NCBI RefSeq assembly: GCF_947623445.1
Contig: NC_135241.1
Span: 21,516,501 to 21,580,500 of the forward strand
Direction: 5' to 3'
Source: Clavelina lepadiformis
Lineage: Eukaryota > Chordata > Ascidiacea > Aplousobranchia > Clavelinidae
DNA: 64,000 nt
Part shown: positions 11,501 to 25,795 of the stretch, piece after piece
How the letters are laid out: every line of letters starts with the position of its first letter
How positions within the stretch are numbered: position 1 is the stretch's first letter
Notes under the pieces: model-generated
The model's database searches: none
What the model was told of the DNA's origin: nothing
What the model saw: only the letters and a program-made list of their open reading frames with translations
Made by a program: the position numbers and the translations under genes

Positions 11501-14500
11501 CATGAGCTTTTGCAAGAATAAGCTTGTTTCATCAAGTGTATACTAAGAGTTTTATTTGTCAACATTTGTATCTTTGCTTGTTGAGAAATATCAGTCAGTT
11601 TTTCTTAAAATCAAGTGCAAAAATGTCTATAAATCCATTGTGTACAATAGATGCGTTAAGCTTTGAGTTGCATGATTAATATCGTTCACTTGTTATTTTC
11701 AATTACATATTGCAGCCACTACCACTTCCTGACATGTCAAAGCCTTCGAGTATTTGGCATTTCTCCGCAATGTGCATTTTAATGCACATAAATCGGAAAG
11801 CGCAGAGCCTAGCTCAAACAGATTCAAGCCAAGGTATTATCAATGTAATCCATACTTGTGAAAATTCAACAAAATCTGTTTGTAGTTTAGGTGTGAAATT
11901 ATTGACCGAAAATTACAATTTTTTTATCGATAAGGCGGAGGCTTCAATTTGGAAGCAAACCAACAATGGGTTATTCCTGTAACTCTCCAAAAACAAAATC
12001 AATTCTTACTGAAATGTTTGCAGGTTTGTTTTGAAAAAACCTTTATCTGAACTAATTTCTAAATCAAATTTATAAATGACTTTTGCTCTCAGTGTGAGTT
12101 CAATTGAATGTACCTTTTGTTTCAGAACAAGAATGCAAGCTCACAAGATTATCAGACTGCATTGTTGTGTAATGCTTGTAACACAACAACAGGTTAGCTG
12201 AGACGATTTTTGTATAAATGGACAAAGTTTCACAGAAAGTATCTTTATGTGCTATTTTGTGTACATCATTTTTTACAATTTTTACCGATAAAGTCAGTGC
12301 AGATGTTTTTGTAAAGACGGTGTCTTTCATTTTGTAAATGAATTGATCTAAACGTTATTAAGGTATAAACTAGCTCAGTCATAGCCATTATCTGATATCC
12401 ATCACCGTCTTAAAATTCAGATTATAACCCCTCGTTTACACTGCTGGTGGAGAACGTTTACGGTGAATCTGGCTCAGCCATCCAGCTGCCAGGATCTAAC
12501 TGTGTCGCATTTAACAAAACTGCCCCGCTTAAAATGCAGTTGCTTGACTCTCTGACAGCTCATACTAAAATGAGGTAGATAAGTTGCAACTTTGTGTGTA
12601 CAAAAATTAATGAATAATGTCTTTCTCGTTCGTTTTTAGAAGAGTTTTTACATCTCGGTATTGCTTTTTCAAAGACATACTTTGTGTGTTCTGTTCATCA
12701 CATGCTCATTTACGTTGCAGTATGCTACACAGCATTACAAGCAAAATAACAAAATTAGCCCAGACAAAGTCAATCTGCGCTCTCTCCCCCGCCCTGGTCG
12801 AAACTTACAGCAGACTGATGGTCTACACAGAAATTGAATCACTCGGAATAAAAGGATTAGTCAGTATGTCCATACCTTCACAAACCTATGAATATATTTT
12901 ATTTTGTGGCAGAAATAGAACATTTCTTACAGACATGGGAGTTGATAATAATATGTTTTTGTCGAAAAAATGTGATGAATATTATATTCCTGCTGTGCCT
13001 TGTCATCTATTGAAAATACTTTGCCTGGAATTCTTTCATTCTTTGAACAGTGCAGGCACAACATTAATGTCAATATTTTAGAAATTATTCCTGTGATTTC
13101 AGCTCAAGTGTTTCCTAAAATCTGTGAATCTCGTTCCTGGGGCATCTTAAACACGCTACTGGAAATTATCAACTACAGAATGCATCACATTCAGCCTGCC
13201 TTCCGTATTCAATTGCTCAACACCTTGCACAACCAAACAAGCATGCAACTGCCCATGCATAATCAGTTGCTTTTCGGGTAAGTATGGGTTCAAATACTAT
13301 GTAATATGCACTTATTGCTTATACCTTAGTTTTGTAAACTTGATAATTGTGTCTTGAAACATGATCGTTGCTTTTTTAGGGTTGAGAGTACAGCGTTAAG
13401 ACTTATCATGGGCCTTGACAACTTTGACATTAAACCACAACTGGTGCGTTCATTCAGTGACCAAAAGCAGATTGTCTCTCAAAAATCAGAAGAATTAAAC
13501 AGAGTGTTGGTGTTGACACTGGCCCGATCAATTCACATAACAGGTATATGTTATATCAACTCTTATGAATTATGAGTAAGAAAATTGTGATACTGGTAAA
13601 GAATAAAAAGTCACAGTCAATTATTCCATTCTTATGGTAAAATTGTATGTGATATGATATCTGAGTCTTTGAATCACTCTCAGACCGAGAAAAACTTATT
13701 TCCATGTATTCAGGTTCCGAAAGCATATCAGGGTCGTGGTGCATTGACATTTTAGAAGCTATAATGGCTGCCACACCTCACAGATGGCCGCAGCAAACTT
13801 TGAAGTGCTTCCCTCACAGTGTACAAGAATACTTTCAACGGCAGACTGGTGAGTAATGAGGCAACAAATATGTCTACTTTAGAAATCACCCAAATACAAA
13901 TGATGCTCTGCGTGGCATGCATTATGGTGACTAAACAACAGATAATGTGTCTTTACGCAAACCAGTGCACAAGGAAAGCTTTTTATTAGCTCATTTTCAA
14001 ATCAACTTTCATGTTAAAACGTGATTGTGTGTTTGTGCAGTTGGGTGTGTTAATAAGAAGCTTTTAAAGTCAAACATTGAGAAGGAGTATGTCAAGTGGA
14101 ATGCTTTGTTGATTGCGTCGACCCAAGATTCCTCAAGCGGTCTTGATGAAACCGACGCACTTGCTTATTTTTCCCTCCCCACAACCCCACCTTATTTCAT
14201 CTGTCTTTTGTGGAAAGTATTTTTTGAAGGGAAGACCCCTTCACCACTAGCGTACAAGTGAGTTTTTGCTGCAGATGCTTTGTGTGTATGCTGTTGAATG
14301 TTGTTGGTCATTTAAAAAAATTTTCTATTTTGTGCGTTGACATTATCAATATTTGTCACCCGGTTCTACAACGTAAAACTCTTTTCAACACTTTTCATTC
14401 CACAGGGTCCTAGATGGCGTCAACGCAAACCAGCTCTCTGATCAAGTCCGCACATTTTCCGATTTTCTTGTCTATGAATTTTCTGTTGGGGACGGGAGTA

Positions 14501-17500
14501 GCGAGCATGTTAAGATGTGAGCATTATGTTTCTTCTAACCGCAAAACATGATTCATTGAAGCATAATTCGCCATCACCGCCCAAATCAAACAGACTACAG
14601 ATGATTTTGTTGCCGTTTCTGTGTAGTTAATTAGTTGCACAAAACACCGCTGCTGGGCACAGTTTTATTGATGAATGTTTTGCTCACAGTTGTGCAAATG
14701 TGTTACGGGACATGGTGTGGAAATACAACATCGTCTTCATCGATCGTCTTATCCTGTGTCTTGCTCTTCGCTCGAGTGAAACAAGCGACGTGCAGGTTGT
14801 GGCAGCGAATATTCTTCAATCTGTTTTAATTGGAACTCTGATAGCTGAATGCAATAGGATTTTTTCTGCAATATGACGTATTTTTTAATAAATGGTAATT
14901 TTTAAAAAACTTTCTGAAGTTTTATTTTACAAGGCAAATGTTTATCTAAGACCTTAAACAACGTTACCTTCTCAGGTGGCAAACTTCATAATACAGTATC
15001 TCTTGATCAAACCCGATGACTTCCGCAATCGAGTTCGCAGCTTTGTACAAGAGGTGGAGAGCACTGATCACTGGAACCAGAGCGATTGGTATTCCAAGCA
15101 CATGGCTTTCCACCAGGTGGTGATAGTGTGCTAACTAAACGCTAAACTTGTGAAATCCATTATTGCACTGTTTCGCCGTGCTGACTTGGAGTGTGAACGT
15201 CATAATATAAACAGAACTATAACAGGAGAAATTTACTGTGCTTGGGCAATAGTTGTCATTTGAAATCGTAGTAAAACTTTATTTTGCTGATTCATATGCT
15301 TCCAAGTCAAATTTTGTAGGTTTTCGGCTAATATCATTATGTTGGTGTTGCCTAGAATTAACTAATGACCTTCTACTTAAGTAGTTATACCTTTATTTGC
15401 GCAGAAATATCCTGAGATGTATTATTTCGAAGGTCTGCTCAAGCATTGTTCTGGTGGTGATCAAGTGAACTCAACAGGTGACGTTTTTGGAGAATCTTGC
15501 ACATAATTGTCATCTTATTTTTATCGAATTGTGATTTGATGTAAGCTTGGATCAAATAAGAGTAAGACAATAATTGAAAGGAAGAACAAAACAGCAATGA
15601 AATAAGATTAAAATGAATTTTCGACAACGTTCCCCGGTGTCTTACTTGTAGTTGACTGTGTTCGCAGTTGTTTGATTTTTTAACACTCGGTAACTTATTA
15701 ACTTAACTATTAACTATTATTAACTTATTAACAGCTGAAAACCCATCATCCAATCACCAGTATCTGCCGTCGTACTTCAGCAACATAACCTTGAGGTTTC
15801 TTCCAGTGCTTGACATTGTCATTCACAGATGCCTCGAATCGACCACCACTAAATCGCTGGAAACTTGCCTGGATGTGATCGGAATGCTTTATAAGTTTCA
15901 TGGTCAGTGTCTGTGTGTGCTGGAGCTTTAACAGAAGATCATTGCCGACTTATTTTTGTATAAATAAGCAACTCTTCCTGGATGTCTTGGAGTGATATTT
16001 CCGGAACTTAAATAATATCTTGTTATATGACAATCAAATAATACCACCACATGGGTTTCATAGCAAAGTTAATGCCCAAATGACTAATCGCAGAGTGTTT
16101 GTAGCATTCGGGTAATGTGTTCGCGTACTTATGTAATGTTTTAGTGGAAGGCATTTTTGTCGCGTTTTCTTAGCTATTATCGTCGTGCTGAAACGAACGC
16201 CAGACCGGGTAGCTCATCATGATTTTCAGAAACGTTTTTCTTCGTTGCCTCATATACGCGAAATTGACTTATAAAACGATTTGCTTGTTTCCACAGATCA
16301 GCCAATCACATACCTGTTCAACACCCTCCATTATTATGAATACAACCTTCGCGAGCGTCCTTCCTTGAAGAAGAAACTTGTGTCAACCATCGTCGGCGCC
16401 GTGACGGTATTGGCGTTTTGTCCTTGCCTGACCCCTTTGACTTTTGGTTATCGTCTTCGTATTAATCATTCGCGAAAATAACAAGTTTCTGGAAAACTTA
16501 TTTTGGCCTTAAAACTTGACTTAAACTACCAGCTTTACGTTCTTAATACCGCTGTAAAGTCATCCATAACGGTCGTACAATAGTGTAATAACAGATTTGC
16601 TGGAAACGCAATTGACTGAAGCATTGTTTCAACAGGAGAATAAGCCAGCAGATTGGGCCTTGTCTCATGATTTCATGAAATACGTCAAATATTCGGGCGA
16701 AAATCCATGGGTTCCGAAGAATGCGTATTTCAGCACATTAGTGCAAAGATTAGTGGACAATATCCTTTTTACAATCGTAAATCGCTTTAAGAATTTCTTC
16801 CTATGTTAGTTACACAGCGGTGAAGACGTCGCATCAAAGTCTCATTAACCATAGTAATGAATATTTTATGAGCATATGAGTCCTTACCTTTGATTACCTA
16901 TGGGAGGAAAAGATCCGCCTCCGTTCACTCCCCGCGATTGGCGCTTTAATGAATTTCCCAATGCATCAGCGTACGCTCTACACGTCACCTGCGTTGAGAT
17001 ACTGGCCTTGCCTTTGCCCGGAGACCAGGTCGGCCAAGCGCTCATTGATGTTGTTTTGAAGATGTGAGTGATTGGTTGGTTTTTTATTATTTCTATTATT
17101 TGGAGCTGAGACTTAGGCGAGAAATGTTTTTCAATATTGAACGTAAGTATTTTCCTGTAATTCTTAGTATTAACAAATTGAAATTGTTTATTTCGCATCT
17201 TTGCCCACGTACGGGATAATATTGTTAAGAAATAGCAACGAAAACCATTCATTGTTAGATTAATTAAATAATCTTCAAAAACATCTTTCTAAAATACCAG
17301 AAATTGAATTCATCGTTTTTGTTCATCTGTGCACAACATTACCGTTTATTTTCTTTCCAACCGCATTACCCACCTCTACCCCTCATTTAAATAGGCATCC
17401 AGTCGTGTCTCGTGACGACATCTTTTCCTGGATGAATTCCGTCGCTCTCATCCTCACTGCACTTCCGGTGAGTAGCGGAAGTCCATCGCGACTCTAAACA

Positions 17501-20101
17501 ACCAGATCGCCCGTAGATGAAGCAGCGTTTCTCAAACCAAGGGTCACGATCCAAATTCCGGTCGCTAGGATTGTGCTAATAGGGTCGCGAATGCATTCTG
17601 CTTATAAGCATCCGCAGTTGTGGTAGTTGCCTGACACGTCACAGATGACATGTTAGTTGGTTAATTAATCGTTGTGATTTTAGCGAATTGTTTTGTGTCG
17701 CGAAACATTTGTTTGAGAAACGCTGCTGAAGATTCTATAGATTTGCTCGGCAGCTACTTTAATCGTCCATTTGACATCTGACCTCTGACCTCCAATGATT
17801 CCACGCAGGAAATTTTCTGGAAACCTCTTCATCGTCGACTCTTCTCCACGATCACATGCGATACCTTGAAGAACAGCGTACCTAGTAGGACCTACAACCT
17901 TGCTTTCACTTTTTCGTTAAGTTACTGTACTCATTGTGTCATGAGATATTGGCACAAAAAAGCTGTTTCGGCTCGGACTATGTGGCAACTATCGTAATTA
18001 TGAAGTGAATGTCCAGCTCTTTTTTGAAGCGACGGCGCACAATTTTATGTTTTGTTATTCTTGTAAAATTTTGCCGCTTGTCGTAAACAAGTGGTTTTCG
18101 TGACGTCATTTAGTTCAAACAGATCACTTGATGCAGAAAAACATTTTTGTTTGTGTCGTCAGTGATGAATGAACACGAAAACGTATTCGAATAATGGGTC
18201 GACATACCAACAACATGAATCATTTTGTTCAAAAACAGATCATTTTTCAAAACAAATAATTTTACAAAAATTTAATGTTTTCCGCTCGTTTTCTCTCTGA
18301 TTAAAACCTTGATATTTTCCTATGTATTCGGCTTACCACTCATACGGTTTTATATTTGTTTAAAGGTGACTCATCGTATCCATACCACATACTCTCCTAC
18401 TCCAAACAACAGCTGGCGTATACGGATCTACCATGCACTCGTCTCCTGGCTCTTAGCCACATTGTCTGGTACCACATGAGCATCGGACAGTTGTCTTTGG
18501 TGTCCCAGTAAGTACCATTTATCGATCGCAGATAGCTGCTTTAGTAAACCATCATCCGTCGCGTTTTTTAACGTTCTCATTGAATCACTCCTTATTCTCC
18601 TTACTCGAGTTATTGATGTGTTTGCTTAGTGCTTTGGTTCCAGTTTTGTGTTTCTCAGTGCCATAGTAAATTGGATCTGGAATATACTATGGTTGCCACC
18701 AGGCATAACAATCATCAAGTATAAGCCTTAACTGAACCGAATGGGTTAATGAAATGTCGGCAGACAATAATGAATAAAGTTTTGTTTTTTAACAGTTGTG
18801 CTTTCTATTTGCTGATTGGATCTATAATGTTGAACGCTATGCCAGCCCCACAGTCGTTGCAAAACACAACTGTGTTAGAAACATGTATCGAAGATGTCAT
18901 AAATTAGAGCTTTTCACTCAAAATGCTCGTAAAAGAATGGATGATAAAGTCTAGAAACAGTTATCCAGTACAATTCCACATACTGGACTCAAGGGTTATA
19001 AGGCTTAGCTTTAAGGGTTCTTATTACGTAAACGTCAATGAAAAACGTGCCGTTAATTCGTCAAAAGGTTCTTAAAAGAAGAGATGCGTCCATTGATTGA
19101 GACCGAACTTCAACTTCTTTACGTCTTCCATCTCATTGGACCTTACTTCCACCGGTTTCGGGCGGAAAGAACCAGATGCCTGATGGACGTGGCATCTGTT
19201 CTCTACGACATGCTGTTGAACGTCAGCAACTGCACCAAAGAGATTTGCTTCGTTGACGAAATCTCCGATTTTCTGTTAGTTTATTTATTTTCAACCTACT
19301 TGTTATTTGTGCTATAGTTAGTTAGTTGGTTATCAAGGTGGCGTCAAACACCAAAAAATGTCTTAAAATCTTTGTTTGTTTTATTATACAGTAATTTTAC
19401 TAAAAGACTGATTACTCGAAAAATCCTCCACGGGGGCTCTCTGAAATTGTGCATGTCAATTTAGTACGCTTTGAACTACCATTCCATAAAATGCCACCAA
19501 AAAATCATGATTCAAACTTTTTTTACAGAGACGCAAAATAAACACTAGAATTTTGGTCTAAAAAACCCAATTTTAGCTACTTTCATGCTAATTTTTAGTC
19601 TAATTCTGCACGCAATCTGGGACATTGAAGCACGCCAACTGCTCGGGTAATTCCCAGGCTAGAAAACAACACCAACCATGCTGCCTTCTGATTGGTTTAA
19701 ATAGGCTTTTTAAAGCCCTACATAGGACGTCCAACAAATTCATAAAAACCTGAGTTTTAGGTGTTTGACGCCTCCTTAATACTCTGCTACCACCAAACTT
19801 ATTAAAGAATTTTCGTCTGGTGAAATTGTCATATATGCTTTTCTTCAAAAAACTTTCATTGCGTAACATATGCAACTTAAGTTATTTGTTTTTCTTAACC
19901 GCGCATTATACGCAAAGGTACCACGTGAAGTACATGCACATCGGCACCGCTCTGAATGAAAAGGTGGAGGAGGTCGTGGGAAAGCTACAGCCGACACTCA
20001 AGAAGCGACTCCAGTTCATCACACAAGCTTCGTCCGCAACCGCTGGGCGGCAACACCAACAGGTCCTAAGGTTTCGTTCAGTTGAGAATTTCAGACTGTG
20101 A
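8597..20101 (+). CDS. MED23: Mediator complex subunit 23
   Basis: Thirty-two exons with compatible phases give 1398 aa, close to the roughly 1370 aa usual for the family. Exons: 8597-8647, 8931-9071, 9197-9297, 9429-9537, 9643-9723, 9883-10005, 10169-10354, 10470-10595, 10806-10985, 11146-11301, 11716-11833, 11935-12023, 12126-12192, 12421-12574, 12721-12863, 13103-13277, 13380-13543, 13714-13848, 14041-14257, 14406-14516, 14690-14795, 14976-15116, 15405-15477, 15735-15902, 16297-16406, 16636-16759, 16898-17063, 17395-17467, 17809-17884, 18366-18507, 19068-19274, 19918-20101. Typical segments are readable along the whole length, such as LWQHLSSQ-like, ALVETYSRL, MEIESLGIKG-like, SWGIL, YLFNTLHYYE, DWRFNEFPNA and RTRCLMDV. 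MED23 is a tail-module subunit that links activators to RNA polymerase II in the nucleus. The end of exon 2, the start of exon 12 (11935 or 11941) and the end of exon 29 are the least certain borders. Intron 26 is of AT–AC type. Confidence 0.96.
16760..16897 (+). other. U12-type AT–AC intron of MED23
   Basis: No GT–AG pair joins exons 26 and 27 in the conserved frame. The intron instead starts with ATATCCTTTT, the consensus 5' site of minor-spliceosome AT–AC introns, and ends in AC. A TCCTTACC branch-site-like motif lies at 16881–16888, with its A 11 bases before the end of the intron. Joining here restores the conserved RLVDTM…GK…PF…DWRFNEFP of MED23 without a gap. Confidence 0.85.
17523..17725. 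mobile_element. hAT-like MITE in MED23 intron 28
   Basis: A 203-bp segment bounded by a perfect 15-bp inverted repeat (CAGCGTTTCTCAAAC … GTTTGAGAAACGCTG). The CAG..TTTCTCAA end is typical of hAT elements. It has no coding content, and the flanks do not show a clean 8-bp duplication. Confidence 0.6.
19335..19777. mobile_element. Inverted-repeat element in MED23 intron 31
   Basis: Ends of about 20 bp are inverted copies of each other (AAGG[T/A]GGCGTCAAACACC[A/T]AAAA), enclosing a 443-bp non-coding segment. This is the form of a MITE. Superfamily not assigned, and no target duplication was recognised. Confidence 0.55.
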
Positions 20102-20881
20102 CGTGGCCTCCATTAGTTTCTTTTTCCGGTTCGCTGGAGCTCTATTATGGTAGTTATTGGAATTTCAAGATATCTACTACTGTACTAGAAATTGGCGAAC
20201 TGTCAGCCTTAATTGCCCTAGTCTATAATGCTGCAAGCTTTCTGGAAAATTCTACAAACGAATACGGTATTCACGAAGTTATTTAGTATTGTACTGAAGT
20301 TTTGCAACAATAACATCGACAGTGCAGCAACAAATACGACTGTTACAGAATTTCAAAACTTAATCGAGTTAAAAAAAATATTTCACAGAAATACACAAAA
20401 TTAATACGACGTTATATTGTTTAGCTGATCTATCAATCCTCAAACCCGCCGACCTAGAGTTCATAGGGTCGACTACGTCATCATCTTACAGTTGTTCTGT
20501 GAGAACTGCCTTCGATGTTGGCCAGCGATACGGAGAACCGCGAAACTTGTTTACGCTGCTTCAAGATCGATTGCACTTGGAAGAATTTTTCAACGTAGTA
20601 GTAAAATGGCGCGCGTTATATTGCCTTCTGTTGATTGACGTAAACCAGAGCACCGTGATGAAATATAAAAACATATTGCTTGGATGTGCTCCGCGAAAGC
20701 GTTAATTCTACGTTGCTGGGTCCAAAATAAGTGGAGAAATTTCGACAATGTTTTGTAATCTTTGGCAACCTGATTGTTATCAAGTCTGTCGAAGGTAGGT
20801 AACTGCGGATGGTAAAACATCCCTGAACACAATCACAGGCCCTCGGGCGTATCATTTAACAGACAAAAATCTCGGCCCCTT
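20102..20881. other. Convergent intergenic region
   Basis: Lies between the MED23 stop and the GPCR stop and holds both 3' UTRs. The open frames here are short and match nothing I know. Confidence 0.45.
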
Positions 20882-23800
20882 TTAAAGCTTGCAGGTGAAT
20901 TTTAACCAAGCGTATTTCAGAAGTAGATAATATTCCATCCTAAATTTTGGATTTGCAATGACGTAAATGAACGGGTTGACACAGCTGTTTAACCACGTGA
21001 TATTGGAAGCAGCCATGTGTATCCGAAAGTCTAACGACGACCTAAACAGAAATTGGACTTGTTACACCGTACATTAAATACACCTCTTAAGTCTAATTAG
21101 CATAAATAAGATAACATGATGAAATATAAATAAATAGGCCCATAAAACCATTCAGGTGTCTGAAATCAAAACGAATAGAAATCACCAATAAATGCCCAAC
21201 TCAGAACTGAAACTACTGTATATTGCCTAACCCTATGCTACCATTACCTGTTCGGTAATAAGTTGATTATTAGACTCGGCAGAAACAAAATTGAGAAGAC
21301 GATGCAGATTGCCAGGCTTACCACCAAAAGCTGTCTCTCGTTGTCGCGTTTCGTGTTTGAAGTCATATTTTGCGCTATTTTCATTTCCTCTTCGTTCAAA
21401 TTTAACTCGGTGTTATTCTGATAAATTCCGTGCAAGTATTAATGCTGAGTTGCAACGTCATACTGGCACAAAATATTATAAGTGGATATACGCCCAATGT
21501 AGGCCCACAGGTCAGTCCTAACCTGTGGTGAGTTTAGGCGAAAGCAAGCTTACTTACTTGGCTTGGCCGGCATTTAAAAATTTCATGAAAGGTTGACCGG
21601 TAAAATAGCCTTAGTTGTTATTATGCCTCGGAAGGCCTTTCTCACAAACGAAATAACTTTCTAATCATAGCTTGTGAGAGAAGATAGGCCTACAGGTGTC
21701 AAAGAATAGCCTACAACGGGACAATTATGACAATAACGACACCATAGCATAATTCTATCGAAGGTATGATATGATCCAATGGTCGACCAATGTGACATCG
21801 CGGATTATATGTGATATACCGAGGAACAAGGCCTACTTACCATGTTTATTAAGTTATTCGCCTCTGGTCCCGTTGAGTTCTTATTTTGTTCCCACGGAAG
21901 CTGAGAGGTCAAAGGTTTGTTCTTCTTCACTCGCCAAAACATGGCCGAGTAAAGCACAGCCATGATGACGATCGGTAAAAATTGGAATAAAACTCGCAAA
22001 ATCTGGAAAAAAATATTTCAAACATCCAATTGGTCTTGTCTTTGGTCAAAAACGCAACTTCGGGCATCAGAGCCGTGTTGATACTTTCGATTTTTAATAA
22101 CAGTGACGGAATATTGGTAACTTTTACAGGCCGAAAAGGATTGTAGATGTAAATACTTAACCCGGGTATTTTAAAACACCCGATGTCAGTTTCTGCCAGT
22201 TCATCTTTCGTATTTATTCTATAACTGGGCTTATTATAAAAGGGTATATGGCTGTCTCATAACAACATGCATTTATATTTATGAAGTTAAATGCATGAGA
22301 ATATATTTATAACGATGGTATATGATTCACTCATTACGAAATAAGAGCATTACATGGCTCTATAAAACACTAATTCAATGTATGTATTGCTACATCTGAA
22401 GGCTTTATGTTGTGCGGCTATAAAACACGTATCTATTGTATTGTGTTGTTGTTACCAACTTGATATACAGTATGTAGATTATAAGCGGCGCAACCAACAG
22501 AGATAAACACCGGTAGCTGTGTTGATGTTTCCAATCATTTTTTATCCTTTTCATATCTATGGTACTGGAGGTGAATTTTTCAAAAACACGGTATCGAAAT
22601 TAATTGCTAACTAAATTTCCGTTTTCTTATGATTTTTCATGGAACAGCAAAGCGTGTTTTAGTGTGAGAAGCGGAGATATTTTCATATGTTCTCCGCAAA
22701 GACAAGATAAGTTTTTATATATAGGTTGAAAAAATGTTTCTTTATAAACTTTTCAGAGAATCCAAAGCATGTAAAATTTATTTCCTTTTTGCGTAAAGAC
22801 CTCGAAGCTGCAATCTCCAGCGAGATTAAAAATAACCAAAACCTGACACATGCAGTAAGTTATAAACATAAACAGGAAAAAACGTTTGCCAAAACACCAT
22901 ACAAGAAACTAAATAAATCCCAAGTTGCGTATCATATAATTACCTGCATATAAGCCTGCCATGACTCAGGTAACGAGATAAAAGTGCATAAGAACTGTCT
23001 CTTATTCCAGCCCAGGATTTTCTTTTCATCAGTAAGCGATTCAACCAGGAGCGGAAGCAAAAAACTGGGCGCAAAAATCCAAGAACCGACAATTACCACC
23101 AAGACACGTGTCTTGCTAAACAAGGTCCTGCAAAAAGAATTCGCGGGAATCAGCTCGGTAAAAACGCAAATCGTGGCGTGGCTTGTCCAGTTAATATTAT
23201 TTATATTCTAACAAGTTTTTGAAACTGGAAGTGACGTCACTCAAAAAACGTTCGTGAGCAAGACGGCTTCCATTGATAGCGTGTTCGACTTTTATGAGTG
23301 ACGTATACGACGGCGGAAATTTGGTTGAAAATTCTAAATTAAAAAGCGATATTTTTGGAGCATAACTTCTGCACTTACTGGTAGGAATCTGGAAACCGTA
23401 TGCTTATAAATCGATTCACTGTGATCACAACCAAACACACGATTGAAGTATAGCCGCAGCAGAAGTACACAAATGCTTGTATGGGCGTTGTAAAGCTTGT
23501 AGACCCACCTAGAGGCCTGTAAATAAAACAGTGGGTTGATCACGAAACTTATTGCATATTTTCATCGAGATGTTTTAAGTGCTGAATTTGTTCACAGTCA
23601 TGCTACTACTGTCATGCTGCTTTGGCATTAATATAGTTTAAATTTGGATTACTGATTAGTGATTACTATATTTCATGCGTGTAATAACATGTAGCAACCG
23701 TTTCCTTTAGTTTAAAAATATTTTGACAAATGACGACTATAAACCCCATTGGGCAAAACAATTACTTATAGTAGCACGCAAAGAAACGACTGCCACCGTG

Positions 23801-25795
23801 ACAACCGCAGATTGAACGCTTTATTGGCCTCGCAAGGTTTTTTCTATTTGAGGAAAAGAAATCGCAAGAAATCGGGCAAATAAATGCACGGGAAATTTAG
23901 TGTTAGTATACTTTGGCATCAAACAGCGATGCGCTTTAAGCCACTTATATAGCTGATAAGTGTTAATATCTGTAGCAACCACCAACAAGTATTTAAGGAT
24001 GCAATCAATTTCAACTACGAAGTCGAAGCTAATATCAAGGGAATACTTGACAGCAACCTACTTAATCTATTTTAAACACATGGATATATAACCGCAAATA
24101 GCAGCGTCCGTTTAATTACTAAAGCCCAAAAGAGATTTCGGATAGGAATCGATGCCCAAATATGCCAAGATAAATATCACTTTCATCTGTGTAATGGCCT
24201 GAAGAAATTTGAATCATTCTTATCCTTACCAGTCCATTTTCACGTAACCAGCCACGTTGAAAGGCATCATAAATGTAGCAGTTAAGAAGTCTATGGCTGC
24301 CAAACTTATAATGAAACAGTTGAACGAGGATTGCAGTCCGGCGTTTCGAGCAAAGACGACAATCGTCAGCAAATTTCCGATCGATCCGCATATGATGTCA
24401 ATGATACCGATTGTGATTCCCAGAAATCTGCGTCATATATATTTAAACACCGTAAACTTGCGTAAAGAAATCTAAAAGTAGGCTTAAGTTATGATTATGT
24501 GATAAAATCTGCTCTAGGTGTGTCTGATGTGGCTACAGACCATACAAGCAGTGGACTGTTGTAGCTGATAACACTTATGCTTTATCGCATTATGTGGCTG
24601 AAGTATGTTCTTTGTACACTTGTTCCTTTCTCCTCCAATTTGTAGGCATTTTGCAAGTTGCTAATGTAATCAGTTGTAGCAAAGTTTGGTGCTGTAACTT
24701 ACCACAGGAATGTTAAGAACGCATTTACACGAAAACTTATTGTCTGCGCAAAAGATTTGTTCCAATTCCACTGACCAACAAGGAAGCTACATTCAAAACC
24801 AACCTTGAATTTCAATAAGCTCAACCGCAACACTCAAGCTAGACCGAATTAGGTTATATAATTATACATCAATAATACAAGCACGTACAGTAGGCCTATG
24901 TGAGAAATTACACATCCTTCGTAGACGATTCAGACACGCAATCGAATTGTTACAGCAGGAAAAAGATTCGTTTTTACGACAACAGCTGCATAGCTTGAAA
25001 ATATTATCGACATATTACCCTCTAGTATCGACGTCGACATTATATTTCTGTACCAGTGTGACCTCTAGTTTTGCGAGAACGACAACCTCAGGTGACGTCA
25101 TAATAACCTGGTTTATCATCACAGACATTTCCAAATAAAAATAAAACATTTCTCAAACTATAGCTAGAAAACATTGAACCCAGCAGAATATGTTTATGCG
25201 TTGGCGTACGAACGTAGTATGAGATGACGCACATAACGGAGTTTTGACCGTACCACAACTTAGCAATATTAATATAATTAGTCACTCCATAAACAAAACA
25301 TGTTTTACGGGCTTTCATAATTATCATTATTTCGTACAGAAAACGTGAATACAAACTAACACAAATATGTAAGCACGCACAAGCAGTTAAAATAAAAGAA
25401 CAAACATTAACTTACATGCGAATATTTGCATTATATAGTGACCAAAACTCTCAGGGAAAATGACTATACTACAAACGGTCAGACATTAACGCCGTCCGAC
25501 ATTTTCTGATTGTGCAGTGTGCTATTTTACCAGGACAGCACACCGGCATAGTACATGAAAAAACATACTACGTGGTATGCAGTTTGCGGGCTTCCGCAGT
25601 AACAGAGTTAAATGTTTGATAATCCGATTTTCATAATCATGATTATGCTCTCATAAACGTGAGCACATAAATGGTGTTTTCGTCATAAGCAATTAGTTTA
25701 TCAATTAGCTATGCAATAACATTTATGCTTCTAGATAGGTACCATTATAACATTTACCTGAAATCTTCCCCGACAAAACCCGTGGTATTGTTCAT
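20882..25795 (-). CDS. Class A (rhodopsin-family) G-protein-coupled receptor
   Basis: Seven exons, complement(20882..21041, 21248..21417, 21841..22002, 22944..23127, 23379..23516, 24230..24427, 25758..25795), give 349 aa with consistent phases. The short first exon carries the ATG and an NNTT glycosylation site. Conserved positions: GN in TM1, SLAAID in TM2, NRF at the end of TM3 where D/ERY is usual, W in TM4, a proline-bearing TM5, FLPS in TM6 in place of CWxP, and NPFIY in TM7, followed by a short tail. NRY/NRF at TM3 is known from melatonin-type and Tre1/moody/GPR84-type receptors, so a member of one of these groups is likely. The ligand is unknown. It sits in the plasma membrane and signals through G proteins. 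It is transcribed toward MED23. Confidence 0.9.

Noticed and set aside
16595..16635. Earlier acceptor for MED23 exon 26 (open frame from 16597)
   Set aside because: Joining here breaks the frame from exon 25; acceptor at 16636 keeps phase and the conserved ENKPADW-like segment.
16884..17252. 122-codon minus-strand frame
   Set aside because: Antisense to MED23 exon 27 and its flanks; the plus-strand reading is conserved.
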